From Termitomyces sp. T153 (taxonomy: Eukaryota > Basidiomycota > Agaricomycetes > Agaricales > Lyophyllaceae), in assembly GCA_018296165.2 (NCBI GenBank), contig JACKQL020000084.1, positions 1 through 64,000 of the forward strand: a DNA stretch of 64,000 nt. Reading direction: 5' to 3'. Below are positions 34,456 to 47,220 of the stretch, in pieces. The notes beneath the pieces were generated by a model. It was given only the letters and a program-made list of their open reading frames with translations. It searched no databases and was not told the DNA's origin. Both the position numbers and the translations under genes were made by a program. Numbering within the stretch: the first letter of the stretch is position 1; each line of letters opens with the position of its first letter.

Positions 34456-37400
34456 GATATACTTTTGGAGGATGACTTGGAATATGTTGATCTTGCTAAA
34501 CATCAACCAGCAGAACAATTGAATCCTCCTCTTGATGATATTGGGTCCTCAGGATGACATGTCTTCTGATGATGGCTTGGAATATGTTGATCATGCTCAA
34601 CAGAGACCTGCAGAATACTTGGACCCTGCCCTACCCAATTATCCACCACAACTAGAAAATCCTGTTGAAAATATATCAACAAAAGAACCAGAACCTCTAC
34701 TTGAACTTCCTATTCCACCACAGCTTGGCCCTGTTCAGCCTATTCCAAGAGGAAGAGAACCTTCTTTGATGGCACCACATTATCTTGGTTGCATAACTGT
34801 CATATGTCCACACTGCCAAGCTCTACATTTTGATGCTGAAAAGCTTACCAGGTCTACCAGAAATAATCCAAAATTTGGCATGTGCTACTTACAAGGCCAA
34901 GTGAATTTGCCCAGGCTTCAAGATGCTCTAGCAGATTTACTGAACCTGCTCCATGGGCATCATCTGCTCTCTAACATTTTTAAAACATCTATCCATTAAT
35001 ACAATGCAGCCTTTGCATTTGTATCTCTGGGAGTCAAAATTGATCACACCATTACCAATGCCCCTGGACCATACAACTTTAGGATCAATGGAGAACTACA
35101 TTATTTGACAGGTGCCTTGCTTCCTATTGAAGGCAATGATCCTGTCTATGCACAACTCTACTTTTATGATCACAACCAGCAATTGGCTTTTCATCAACAG
35201 AACAATTCCAGCCTTGATCCTCAGATAATGGCCTCTTTGCAGGATATGCTTGCTAGAGTCAATCCCCTCATTGACTTATACAAGCAGGTCAGGTAAATTA
35301 TGGGAGAAGTTCCAGAAGGCCAACCACAAAGGCTTGGCTTTCTATCAAGCTTACAGCTAATTTTAGAGACCCTCAACACTATAATGACTCCAATGAACAG
35401 GAGGGGTTGCAGCTGTAATTCCTAGAGATGGCTCAGAGGAACTATCAAATCATCATAATATAGTCTTGCACTTGCATGGAGGTCAATTGAAGCAGATCAG
35501 TCACTTGCACTATACTCCATTGCATTATACCATCATCTTTCCCACTGGACAGCCTAGATTTCACACCAACATTTTCTCTCATTTTGGACCACAGAATTAA
35601 CAAAGGTCAGCAAGGTCACCCAAACAGCATATTATGCATATAGGCTGCAGCAAAGAACTTTGGAATTCAATGCACCATTGCTCTGGAGTGGGAGGCTATT
35701 TCAACAATATGTTGTGGATGTATGGGCTTCCACTGAACAAAACAAATTGGATAGGAATTAGGCACCATCAGAAGAAGATCAGAGTTGAAGTCTATCAGGG
35801 AGTACTGGATGCTGCTGCTGGAGATGAACAAATCACCCCACAAAGCTGATGTGTTATCCTTCCATCCTCCCATACTGGAAGTGATTGACAGATGCAGCAA
35901 TTATTCTAGGACTCTATGGCTATCTGCAGGAGTTTTGGAAAATCTGACTTCTTCTTGACTATGACTGCCAATCCAAAGTAGTCAGAAATTGAAGAAGCTC
36001 TCTCAAAGGAACCTGCAGTGAATGGAAAGAAGCAAACAACTGCTGACTGACCTGATATTGTTGCCAGAATATTTGAACTTGAGAGAAAGCTGTGGTGAAA
36101 CAGATCCAGGAAGGTCTCTTTGGCAATTGTGTGGCTTATGTTCATCAGCCAAGTACAAATGTCACATCAATGTGGAGGCCTGAGCTTTAGTGGAAGCCAT
36201 CAAGTACATTCACAAGTACATCTACAAAGGCCATGATAGGACAACTTTAGGGATTGCTGGAGAGCAGAGGGATGAAATCAAGGAACACTTGGATGCCAGA
36301 TAGATTTCTGCACCTGAGGCTTGCTGGCACATCTTTGAATTCAACATGCATGGAGAACATCCCCCTGTGTATTGATTAATTGTGCATTTGGAGGGCCAAC
36401 ATGAGGTCTACTTCCAGGATAATGAGCCTTTGGAGATAGTAGCTGCCAGGCCTAATGCAAATAAGACTGCACTCACTGCTTGGTTTGAAGCCAATTTCCA
36501 ATCAAGTTTGTCTATGAAGCTTCCAAAAGGACTTGGAAGGAGAGGCAAAGAGGAACAGCTATTGTGAGGATGTACTTTGCTTCACCCCAACAGGGAGAAA
36601 GGTTCTACCTTAGGATGCTCCTGTCAGTTGTGACCAATGCAACATCATGGGCTGATCTCAGGACAGTCACTGGCCACACCTATCCTACTTACAAGGAGGC
36701 ATGCAAAGCCCTTAGTCTTCTAGAAGATAATGCAGAATGGAGGCAATGTCTTGCTGAAGCTGCTCCAATCCAATCAGGATCAGCTCTCAGACAGCTCTTT
36801 TGCAAGATTCTATTCCACTATGCTCCTATCATTCCAGAGGCTCTATGGGATGAAATCAAGCACTCCATTTGTAATGATCTTTGACACAGATTGGAGAATA
36901 TCTGCCAGTACAGGGACAGAGTCTTTACTGATAAAGATGTCTATGACTATGGACTTCATCTGATCAATGACAACTTGAAGAATTTTGGCAAGACTCTTCA
37001 AGACTTTCCCAACATGCCAGAACCCAACAAGTTTGGAATGTGGTTCCAAGTAAGTTGGCCATTGTATACAGATATGACATTTATGCTGATATAAAAATTT
37101 TAGGGAATAGACTGTTGGAAGAAGAAACAGATTATGATGTTGAGGAGTTAAAGAGAAGAGTGGATGAAAACAAGGCCAAGTTTAATGGTGAACAACTGGG
37201 GGCCTTCAATGAAGTTATGGACTCTGTGGGCAACAACTTGAGCAAGATGATATTTATTCACAGTGCAGGTGGATGTGGAAAAACATTTGTCTGCAATACT
37301 TTGGCTTCTGCTGCTTGGGTCCAATGGAGATGTGGCATTATGTATAGCATCATCTGGGATTGCTGCCTTATTGCTTGCAGGTGGTAGAACTGCACATTCA

Positions 37401-38553
37401 AGGTTCAAAATCCCCATTCCTGCTCTGGATACATCCATTGTCAATATCAAGAGAAGAGCTCAATTGTCTCAACTCTTACTCCAGACCAAAGTTGTCATCT
37501 GGGATGAAGTCCCAATGCAACACAAAAATGCCATTGACTCTGTGGATCAAGAGTTCAAAGACATCCTGGAAAAGAATGTTCCTTTCCTTTTAGTGGAGTG
37601 ACTGTGGTGTTTGGAGGAGATTTTTAGCAAACTCTCCCAATTATCCAATGAGGACTTAGGCAGCAGATGATTGCTGCTTCACTCAGAAGAGGAAGACTTT
37701 GGGATCAGATTCAAGTCCACTACTTGGTTCAAAACATGAGATTGGATCAGACTCTTGGTAACATTGCTCATGCAGCTTGGTTATTGGATGTTGGTGCTGG
37801 AAAAAACCTTGGGCCTGGAGAAACAGTATGACTTCCAGAAACTATGATTTGTGATGACAATTCCTGTCACTGGATTGATCTCTCCCACTGGTCCTTATAT
37901 TGATCACCATCAAGATGATCAATATTACCTGGATCATACCATTCTTCCTGGCAAGAACTCTGATGTAGAGGATATCAACTCAGAACTTCTGCAGAAATGT
38001 TCAGGAAAAGAGTGTGCAGAGTGCGGACTCTATTATATCTGATGTTGGGAATCCTAATGGCCTTGGATTGTATCCAATGGTATACCTCAACTCTCTCAGA
38101 GCCAGCAGTTTGCCTTTAGCTAAATTGGCTCTGAAGATTGGTGTTTCTGTCATGCTGCTCAGGAATCTGGATACAATCAAAGGACTTTACAATGGGACAA
38201 GAATGACTATCACCCACATTAGCACCAGAGTTCTCAGTGTTGGATCATCAGTGAGGATGCCAAGTTTGCAGGATCAATTGTTTTGATTCCAAGAATCAAC
38301 ATGGATGTCTCTGGAGAGGATTTGCCAATTCAAATGTGCAGGAGACAATTCCCAGTTTGATTAGCCTTTGCTATGACAATCAACATGTCTCAGGGTCAAT
38401 CAGTCAAGCATAGTGGATTGGACCTTTGATCAGGGAGTTTTTGCACATGGCCAATTTTATGTTGCACTTTCTCAGTGCACATCAGGAGAAAACACATCAA
38501 GAAAGACTGAAAATATTGTCTATCAAGAAATTCTGAATGGTTCACAAATGTAA
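34456..38553 (+). pseudogene. Helitron replicase-helicase, decayed
   Basis: Plus-strand blocks in order: the N-terminal zinc-type motif (ICPHCQALHFDAEKL), KFGMCYLQG, AFAFVSLGVKIDH, LYFYDHN, the Rep tyrosine region (IKYIHKYIYKGHDR), RMYFASPQQGERFYLRMLL and TYPTYKEACKALSLLEDNAEW. The SF1 helicase follows with Walker A (SAGGCGKTF), IASSGIAALLLAGGRTAHS, WDEVPMQH and the C-terminal MLLRNLDTIKGLYNGTRM. Many stops and frame changes. Between about 36150 and 36170 the reading jumps from VAYVHQ to KYKCHINVEA, removing the segment expected to carry the HUH motif. A ~100-bp tandem duplication (GGAATATGTTGAT) is near the start. Helitron termini were not identified. Confidence 0.85.
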
Positions 38554-38843
38554 GTGTAACTTTTAATGGATTCAAGTGACAAATTGCTACCTTCTATGAA
38601 CTTCATCACCTAATGTATATAGCCTGACAGTGTGGTATAAATATTCTTAATGGTTTACAAATGTAAGTGTGACAGTTTAAATAATTGCTTGGTTAATACT
38701 AACTTTGATAATTTTCAGCATCTCTAATTATATACCAGTAGACATTGTAGTATTTTATTGATAATGTAATATAGATACATGATTGGTTTATACATGAAAT
38801 TTCAATATATTGAATTGTAAGAGAAAGCAACACTGAGTCAACA
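38554..38843. other. 3' flank of the Helitron
   Basis: CpG-poor, A+T-rich sequence; the short repeat TTTACAAATGTAAGTGT... occurs twice (38545 and 38652 areas). No gene. Confidence 0.4.
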
Positions 38844-39004
38844 AAATACAAAGACCTAACTGAACAAAGTGAGGTTGGGTCTGGATCATAGCATTGAATT
38901 ATTAAATACAAAGACCTCACCAAACAAAGTGAGGTTGGGTCTGGATCATAGCATTGAATTATCAAATACAAAGACCTAACCAAACAAAGTGAGGTTGGGT
39001 CTGG
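38844..39004. repeat. 60-bp tandem repeat, ~2.7 copies
   Basis: AAATACAAAGACCTAAC...AAACAAAGTGAGGTTGGGTCTGGATCATAGCATTGAATTAT units recur at exactly 60-bp spacing with few differences. Confidence 0.92.
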
Positions 39005-39104
39005 GACTTAGCAAGAGCTACAGGCCCATGCCAAAGGCACAGACTGTAGCTTGTTCAGACAAGTGTGGCTCCTTGGGCACTGCTACTTGCTTATGTAACT
39101 GCTG

Positions 39105-39340
39105 ACCAATTGCTGATGCATCACTTTTGTCCTTTCTCTCTGTCATACTGTATCATTGTTTCTCATGCTTCTGAAGCCTCTGAAGCATCACACCAGGCCT
39201 AGAAAATCTCCAGACTTGTTCTCTTTGGATATCCCTCTGCCAGATGAGTAGCTATGTCAGCAGATACAGTACAGTACTGAATAAACTTTGGATCTCCCTC
39301 TACCAGTTGTATGATTGAGCCACAGCCTCCAGAGGTCCCC
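39105..39340 (+). repeat. Dispersed repeat, inverted homologue of 22030-22250
   Basis: GACCAATTGCTGATGCATCA, GAAGCATCACACCAGGCCTA and TTTGGATCTCCCTCTACCAG match the reverse complement of the element at 21992-22277. Confidence 0.7.
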
Positions 39341-39371
39341 CTTACAGATGCTAATCATCAACATCTTACAA

Positions 39372-41609
39372 TTTACAGCACTTGTGAAGCCATCATAGAA
39401 TGAGATGGCTGGTGCACCCCTCTCAACAAGGACATTGATTGTCTCAATGCACCAAGATAGTGCAAGGCTGGCTCAAATGAGCACTATAAGCAATGTGGCC
39501 TGTACTTGTAAGGGGACATTGGCCATGGATAGTCTAAGCACTCATGTCCTGACCATCCAGTCAAGAGGCAAGCAACAGGCAGGCTGGCCAGAGGTGTACC
39601 AGGCAAGGGGCAAGCAACCAACAAGAGACAAAGGCAGAAGGCAAGGCAGAAGGCAAGGTGCCACACTGGCCAAGCTTACAGTTATGCTAGTGAATAAACC
39701 TGGAAGAAATGCTATTGTCTAGACTAGGGATATCCTATCCCCAGGTCCACTTATATACTACAATACTACAAGGGTACTAGATGACTAAGTACCTATGACT
39801 AAGTCAGAGGCCACTGACTACAGCCTATATAACAAAGTGGAGGCCAATGACTATGAACTATTGAATAATCAGGTCTAGTAGTAGAAGGATCAGTGATCAA
39901 CAGTAATATACCATGTGCCAGGTACAATATACCCATTAGGTATGGAAGCCAAGACCATGAGGGAATAAGAAGAGGCCAGGCAGTCTGGAGGTAAGCTAGA
40001 TAGAGGTGCCAATCCCAATGGACTAAGCTAGGTGAGGGTGGGACAGTCCAAAGACTGGTGTCCTTACAGTACTACCTGGTGGAAATGAATCCTACCAGAG
40101 CTAGCTTAGGCCAGAGAATGGCAGCCCACAGTTTACCTCCTCATGTCCATTCCATGCCAGCTACAGAGGGAGCTGATCCCTTCCCATCAGAACCACAGGC
40201 CCAAGGCCTCCAGCCAGCAGTGGTGCCCAGTCCCAGTTTGTCATATGCTGACCACAATGTACCAATGTCACTGCCTGTTGATAAGGCTGGACTTTCATAT
40301 GATTAGGCATGTCATTCCTCACCCCATATGCACATCTCAGTAAATGCATTCAGTCAGACCACCTTGTGGTCTGAAGGAGGGGAGTGTAACAGATTATACA
40401 GACTCTAAGCAGATTATTGATGTATTCTACTCTTTACTTTATTTTAGTTTATTTTTTATTTATGAATTACTATATTATCTTTACAGTATTGATTACATAA
40501 GGACTCTTTTGTTGTTTTAAACTTCTGTATCAGTGTGAACCTCAAGAACTCAAAGTGTAACCCAGTTACAAACTTGTATACACTATACTTGACATATTAA
40601 CTGACTGTACCTTAGCATAATACTTACATTGATCTTTCTAGATATATTCTATCCACCTGTCTGGATTCCAACAGGTTATGGGGATTTGCTGCTTAACTAT
40701 TTTCTGAAGAAAGTCTTGAACATTTGAATCCCAGACTATTGGACCAATCAAATCTTATCTATATGTGTTTTTGCCTGCTAAACCTTTGACTTCTTGCTAT
40801 GTCTGTCTTGTAATATGTACAATTCTTCCATTCCTAAACAAGTTGTTTGTTACAAGTGGGATGGGAGCAAATACAGTGTGGGCTGATGGAAACTTTACAC
40901 AATGGACAGAAAAACTCTGGGCTATGCTATGATAAGGAGATAGTCAATGTTGCAACATCTAGTCAGATGAGATTGAGTATTTCAACTGTCACAACTCAGG
41001 GGAATGACTTACTGTTCTCCAACTTGTAAATCTCCAGCTGAATAGGGTTGTTTCATACTGTGCCAAGCACATTCAATGGTCACAACACCAATTGCAGCAA
41101 GCTCCTGACTAGGTTTTGCATTAGCCAAGTTCACAGAATTATGCCATGAACAATTCAACTTCTGTGGTAAACATTAGCACATGGTCATGTACAGTGCAGT
41201 AATGTATCAATGAAGACATATTTTGGTTTGACTTCATTCTTGTGCTTCTCAGGATGTGCCTTGTGTGGCTTCTCCTGGGCAGAGTATGCATATCTGTTGC
41301 CAAAGTTGGGATCAACATTGTTATCTGATATGTCCTTACATTTGAGTCAAAGAGATTCATGTCAATGCCAAGGAAAAGTGAATGAAGCCATCTGTATGTC
41401 AAGTCAGAAGAATGCTGGAGTCAGAGTGACACATAATTTTTGTCTTCCAGTGTGTCCTTCCAGTCGACGGGCATGTTCTCATTCAGTTGAGAGCATGCTG
41501 GGCACTGCACATGATCCAACAATATCAAAAACGTTAGGTGAATGCAGGTGAGGAGGGCAGAACCCAAAGTCATACATTGCCAGTGTCCATTACAATTGGT
41601 TACGTCAAG
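39372..41609. other. Transposon-derived fragments, no gene recognised
   Basis: Frames at 39405-39722 and 40058-40306 (+) are isolated and unassigned. A possible 289-bp LTR (TGTAACAG...TCCAACA, 40385-40673) follows a purine tract (GAAGGAGGGGAG) and is followed by GGTTATGGGG, but no partner LTR is present. Confidence 0.35.
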
Positions 41610-43198
41610 TCAATTATAGTGCCGAATAACGACCCCTGCGATTTCCTCTTCTTCTACTCCCTTATCCTTTCCCTCTTTTAGGGAAGTCAGTCCGTAGGAA
41701 GAGATCCTTGCCCTCCTGTATACTCCGGATGTTGGAGCAAGCTCATCGTCCATCCTCCGGGTGATTCCAACACGTTGAAGAACAGGGCTCTGCACCAAGG
41801 GAAGAAGCTTCACATAATCGTCAAACGACGAGAAATAGAAGACGCCTAGGCGTGTAAGATTTCGTTGATCTGGGGGTGGTTGGTGTACACGATGGATTGT
41901 GGCCTTGTAGAAACCGCCCGATAGAAACTCGAGACTGTCTCCTGCATTGACGACCTAGATTCTGTCGTCAGCGAGACCCTTGCCAGCGACGATAGATTAT
42001 GATGTTCGTTGTACCACAGCGTTATCAATATGTTTGACCCATTTCCACTCCCCGTCCGTGGTGCGAATTTGTAATGCTGAAACTGGCTGACTCCATAGAA
42101 GAGTCAAAGCTCCAATATCTACGATTGACAAATTGAGCAGTGGTACATGAGAATGTGAGAATGACACGATTATGTTGCTACCTGTGTGACCCTTCAACCA
42201 GACATTTTTTGTCTTCTCTTCGTCTTCAGATGATCGCGGGTAACTTGCATCATTGGGTCGGATTGTTCTCAAAGTGATTATCGAAATGTGTCTACTTACT
42301 ATTTCATGAATCGGACTGACAAGACGTTTAGTAAGAATAGACGAAGTTGATAAGGTGAGAGACCATACAATATGTGTCTGACAATGGAGACGCCAGAGTG
42401 TTTTTCTCCACGAAAGTCTCTTCAGGAAGTTCGAGACCAAGAGCAAGCAACCTGGGGCATTTTCTCAGTGAAATCGTCACATAATCAATATTCTGTACCT
42501 AAAAAGTGGAAGAAGGATATTGAAATAGTTATGTCGCATAAAACCGTCGATCTCCGGCAAGAACGGCCGCAAAGCTTCTGGATGTTCTTTCAAAGTGACG
42601 TCGGTATGGACTATAGAAGAGGATTTTTGACATATTCGGAGCTTCTGTTAACAAGCGGCACCTACAGTTGTAGTGCTCGATCTGATCACGGACACCGGCA
42701 TCGATGTGCTAGTGGGTTACTCAATAACTTGAGCATGCGTCCAAATCCTGAGTAGGAGACATACCCAGAATTGACGTGGCTTGTATCCTTGGTAACTCCC
42801 GGCCTCCTGTATTTTGGCGACATATTTCTGTTTTTCCTCCTCGCTGACGGTAAAAGGGAGTTCAGCAATATCAAACATCCGTCGGGTCTTCCAAATAGAA
42901 ACCATTAGGTCTTAGCAAATCAACTAGAGTAAAAAGACCTGTTCTTGACTGTATCCATGATTGATAACGTAGAAGAAACCGATGGTATTCATCGCATTGC
43001 ATACATCCTTGACGAGCTCAGCCTTTCCTTCGGGTGTGCCAAATTTGGCAAGATCGATGATAGCTAGGTCTGCGAAGTCCACTGAGATTTCTAATCAGCC
43101 ACAAATCAAGTGTATCGATCTAATTGACTCTCGCAGTTTGCCTTTGTTGGAGGGGGTGGAATGTGGCGAGGAGTTTCCAGAAGAGCTGTACCTGGCAT
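41610..43198 (-). CDS. 2-oxoglutarate/Fe(II)-dependent oxygenase, isopenicillin-N-synthase-like, ten exons
   Basis: Exons 43198-43129, 43090-42939, 42887-42765, 42708-42666, 42610-42499, 42451-42369, 42315-42300, 42243-42182, 42118-42018 and 41954-41610 join over nine GT-AG introns (38-63 bp, including a 16-nt exon) to exactly 369 codons (368 aa). The N-terminal domain is clear: DFADLAIIDLAKF and MNTIGFFYVINHG. The catalytic domain has the iron triad H219-x-D221 (KGHTDIGAL) and H275 (TIHRV), with R289 (NLTRLGVFY) for the co-substrate carboxylate; the 54-residue Asp-His spacing is typical. Family members hydroxylate, desaturate or cyclise small molecules; the substrate is unknown. The neighbouring old-yellow-enzyme pseudogene hints at a former metabolic pair. 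The sequence is CpG-rich and unbroken. Confidence 0.9.
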
Positions 43199-44458
43199 GG
43201 TGTATGAACAGGTAGCAGGTCCAATTCAAAGTACTGGAAGGTTTAACGATGGATTGGTGGTGAAGAGGTCCTTTTATGATGTTCGAGATCACCTTTAAAG
43301 TCGTCCACTCAGGAGACATGTCAGATGACTGCGCTAAAAAAGCGTTTGAGCCGGGTGAACTTTCCCAAAGGTTCAATGATCCTTACGGGGTCAATCATTC
43401 TCAAAGCTTAACCTTTACGGGGTTCCGCATGAGAGCCGCGTTGGCTTTCCTTGAGCTAGTAGTGCTGTAACTAAAATCTGACCAAGTTCTGGCTTCTCAA
43501 GGCTATGTCTCACCTTGATGAGAATCATAAAGAACAGATGCAGCACCATGAGAATGTTCAAGTGAACAGACGGCCCGAAGCTCTATCAGTGAGAAGGAGG
43601 TTCAGCTCAACTGATACATTCTGTTCATAGAAGCTCTGCTAGAGGTATTTTGGCTTATAACTTGAGAGAAAGAAGCAAATACGAGTATTTGTCCTCTTCC
43701 AATAGGTACGGGTTCATGCCCGACCACGCGTCGTAGAGTGATCGAAAGCTATGACTTGGATTAGATAAGATGCAGTGCGCAGTTGATTATCTAAGTACAA
43801 GTCTTCGACCTCAAATACTTTATTCTGACGTAATTGTGGACATTTAGATGGAGCTTGAGCTTGACATAATTTTTGTTGCACGTCGCGATTGGTCTCGCGA
43901 TCATCGTTCAGCCCCCCATTGTGCAGTAGTTCTCTGTCGACCGATGGCGATCTTCACAATTGCGAAATTATCTATCCTTCTCCCCTCACCGGTGCTTTCC
44001 CTTCGTGCCATCTCTTAGTCCCTTGGTGATGTGTATTCACACCACTTCCCCAAAATCAGACGATTCTGTATCACCTTCTGTCATCCTGCATTATACTTCC
44101 CCACGCTTTTTGCCTCCCCGCTTCGCCCTCCTTCTTCGTAATCCCTGCTTCAACCCTTGAAGTAGTTTCACCTGTACCTTTATCCTGACTTTCGAGGCCT
44201 AGGTGTCCATATCTTGTATTTCCTTTCCAGTTTCGCTTGTCTCAGCAGTTGAAGGAGTCGAAAAGCAACAAGGTAAGTATATACGCAACTTCAGACCTTC
44301 GAACCCTCTGTCCCGGTTCTGCCGTTTTTGTCTTCACGCAAGACGATTCGAGCGGAAACTAGTATGCTAGGTATCGGTATCGGTAGGTTCTGCTGTGATG
44401 AGTTCGCACTTGCTTATTATCTTCACCCGCTCCCTCATCTCACTGACCTAAATCAACC
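43199..44458. other. Intergenic island between divergent starts
   Basis: CpG-containing DNA upstream of the oxygenase; short frames only. At 44273 a GTAAGT donor in a pyrimidine-rich setting may belong to a 5'-UTR intron of the putative plus-strand gene start at 44459. Confidence 0.4.
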
Positions 44459-44640
44459 ATGGGAGAATCAATGACGCGATCACTTGAGAGTCTAAAGACC
44501 TTTATCGACGAAGTAGCTGTTAAAATTCGTTGGGTATGATGTTTCGTACCCTAGCACATATTCCAACTTGGGGTTATGATCTTCATTTAATTGATGCCTT
44601 GGGCTCATATTGCTTCAGCACAAATTTCGCTCAACGTATG
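44459..44640 (+). CDS. Possible 5' exons of an unidentified gene (truncated)
   Basis: ATG at 44459 in good context (AACCATGGGA) opens a 25-codon exon ending at a GTATGA donor (44534). A CAG acceptor at 44618 would continue HKFRST. No downstream continuation is convincing, because the old-yellow-enzyme pseudogene starts on the other strand at 44843. It could be a truncated gene or chance. Confidence 0.22.
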
Positions 44641-44842
44641 TGCTTTTTCACCAATCAAAATCAATGTTTTGCATCCACGGGGAACAAGGAACATATACGG
44701 ACTTTGTCATACTTCGACTGTGCGATTGTGATTATCTCGTTCTTTGTGAATATTTGATTTATTCCGATCGTTTCTGTATACGGTACGAGGACAGAGGAGT
44801 ATCATCTTTCATCTCAAAATTAATTAAGATCTATTGAAGACT

Positions 44843-46074
<1,232 letters not shown>

Positions 46075-46877
46075 TAGAACTTGGGACGACACCATTACAG
46101 ACTTGAACCGTACATGAAGGCGGTTGCTCCTAAGAAAGCGTTATATGTCCGTGAAAATAAGAAGTTGGTTAGAATTGGGATGTGTCGTCCAGATGGAGAT
46201 GCTACTTAGATGTTCATCTTCCATACAAAACATTGTGTCATTACAACTGTTACCGATATGGTATTGAGCTTCACATTGGCTTCACAACTACGAGATACTG
46301 TATCATTCCCAACGCTTCAGCATGCACCCGTTGTGACGTGTGAACCATTTTGCCGAACTAATGGTTTCGGGACAGGCCGTTTTCGGTCTGGCTCTCTGCA
46401 CAAAGACGGTAACAAAGCAGAATTTTTCAGCCATATCCGGATCACAATGGCTCGTTGTAATCCAAGGAATATATTTTGATGAAGGCTGAATGCAAAGGCT
46501 ACACATACAAAAAAAAAAGTACTGTATAGTATCAAATGAAAAGAATAACACTAACCCGAGCCCAGACGCACAAAAACAGTCATTCCAACAGCCATACCCA
46601 CTTCACTACACACCTTTAGAACTATAAAAGTTATCATTGTAGTAAAGGAAGCAAGCTCCCCTTCAAAATATACAAAACCTAACAGAGCTTAACCAAGCAA
46701 CTAACCAAACTAACCAGAACCCTGACTGAACCATAACAACTGTTTGCTTAGTAGATGGATCCTGTGGGTATGTAGGCCTTTGGTGTTAGTCACTGTTAAT
46801 TAGGTTATTAGCTTACTGATTATGTTGTGTCTTGCTACTGTGGAGGTTAGTTCAATTCTGCTTTGTTGATTTATTTT
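46075..46877. other. No gene recognised
   Basis: Transition from the CpG-containing island to the chromovirus. Short frames only; a GTAACGGAGCATCCGTTAC inverted motif marks the start of the LTR. Confidence 0.45.
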
Positions 46878-47095
46878 TGTAACGGAGCATCCGTTACATG
46901 CTGTACATATGTCATTAGTATATATTATTTATTTAAGTATAATGATAGCGTCACGTGACGCTATCCCTAAAAGTACTATACTCTTACTTATGTAAGGCAG
47001 CGCCTTACTTCATACTTCATAAACAGAACTATTGACTGGTTTTGACTTACATTGTGTGAACCATAAGCTGTGCAACCTGTAATGGAAATGTTACA
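46878..47095 (+). repeat. 5' LTR, CpG-retaining in its first half
   Basis: Pairs with 58909-59126. CpGs are kept from 46882 to 47002 (GTAACGG, ATCCG, the GATAGCGTCAC palindrome, CAGCGCC), while the last ~60 bp have lost them. Confidence 0.9.
46944..46965. promoter_or_regulatory. 22-bp perfect palindrome with CACGTG core
   Basis: GATAGCGTCAC followed immediately by its reverse complement GTGACGCTATC. The E-box-type core CACGTG could bind a bHLH factor. In the 3' LTR the same place reads GATAGCATCACATAACAC, so symmetry is lost there. Confidence 0.65.
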
Positions 47096-47220
47096 TTTTT
47101 TTAAGTCAAACAAGCAATAACTCATTTGCAAGGAAAGAACCCGAACTTCTAAAAAGAAGTTCACTGCCACTAGTTGCAATCAGCACATGAAAATTTTGAT
47201 GTGCACCTTCCACAATGGGC

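Noticed and set aside
41139..41551. Short frames of 87-113 aa left of the oxygenase gene
   Set aside because: CpG-poor decayed DNA, no motif, and no splice structure connects them to the oxygenase.
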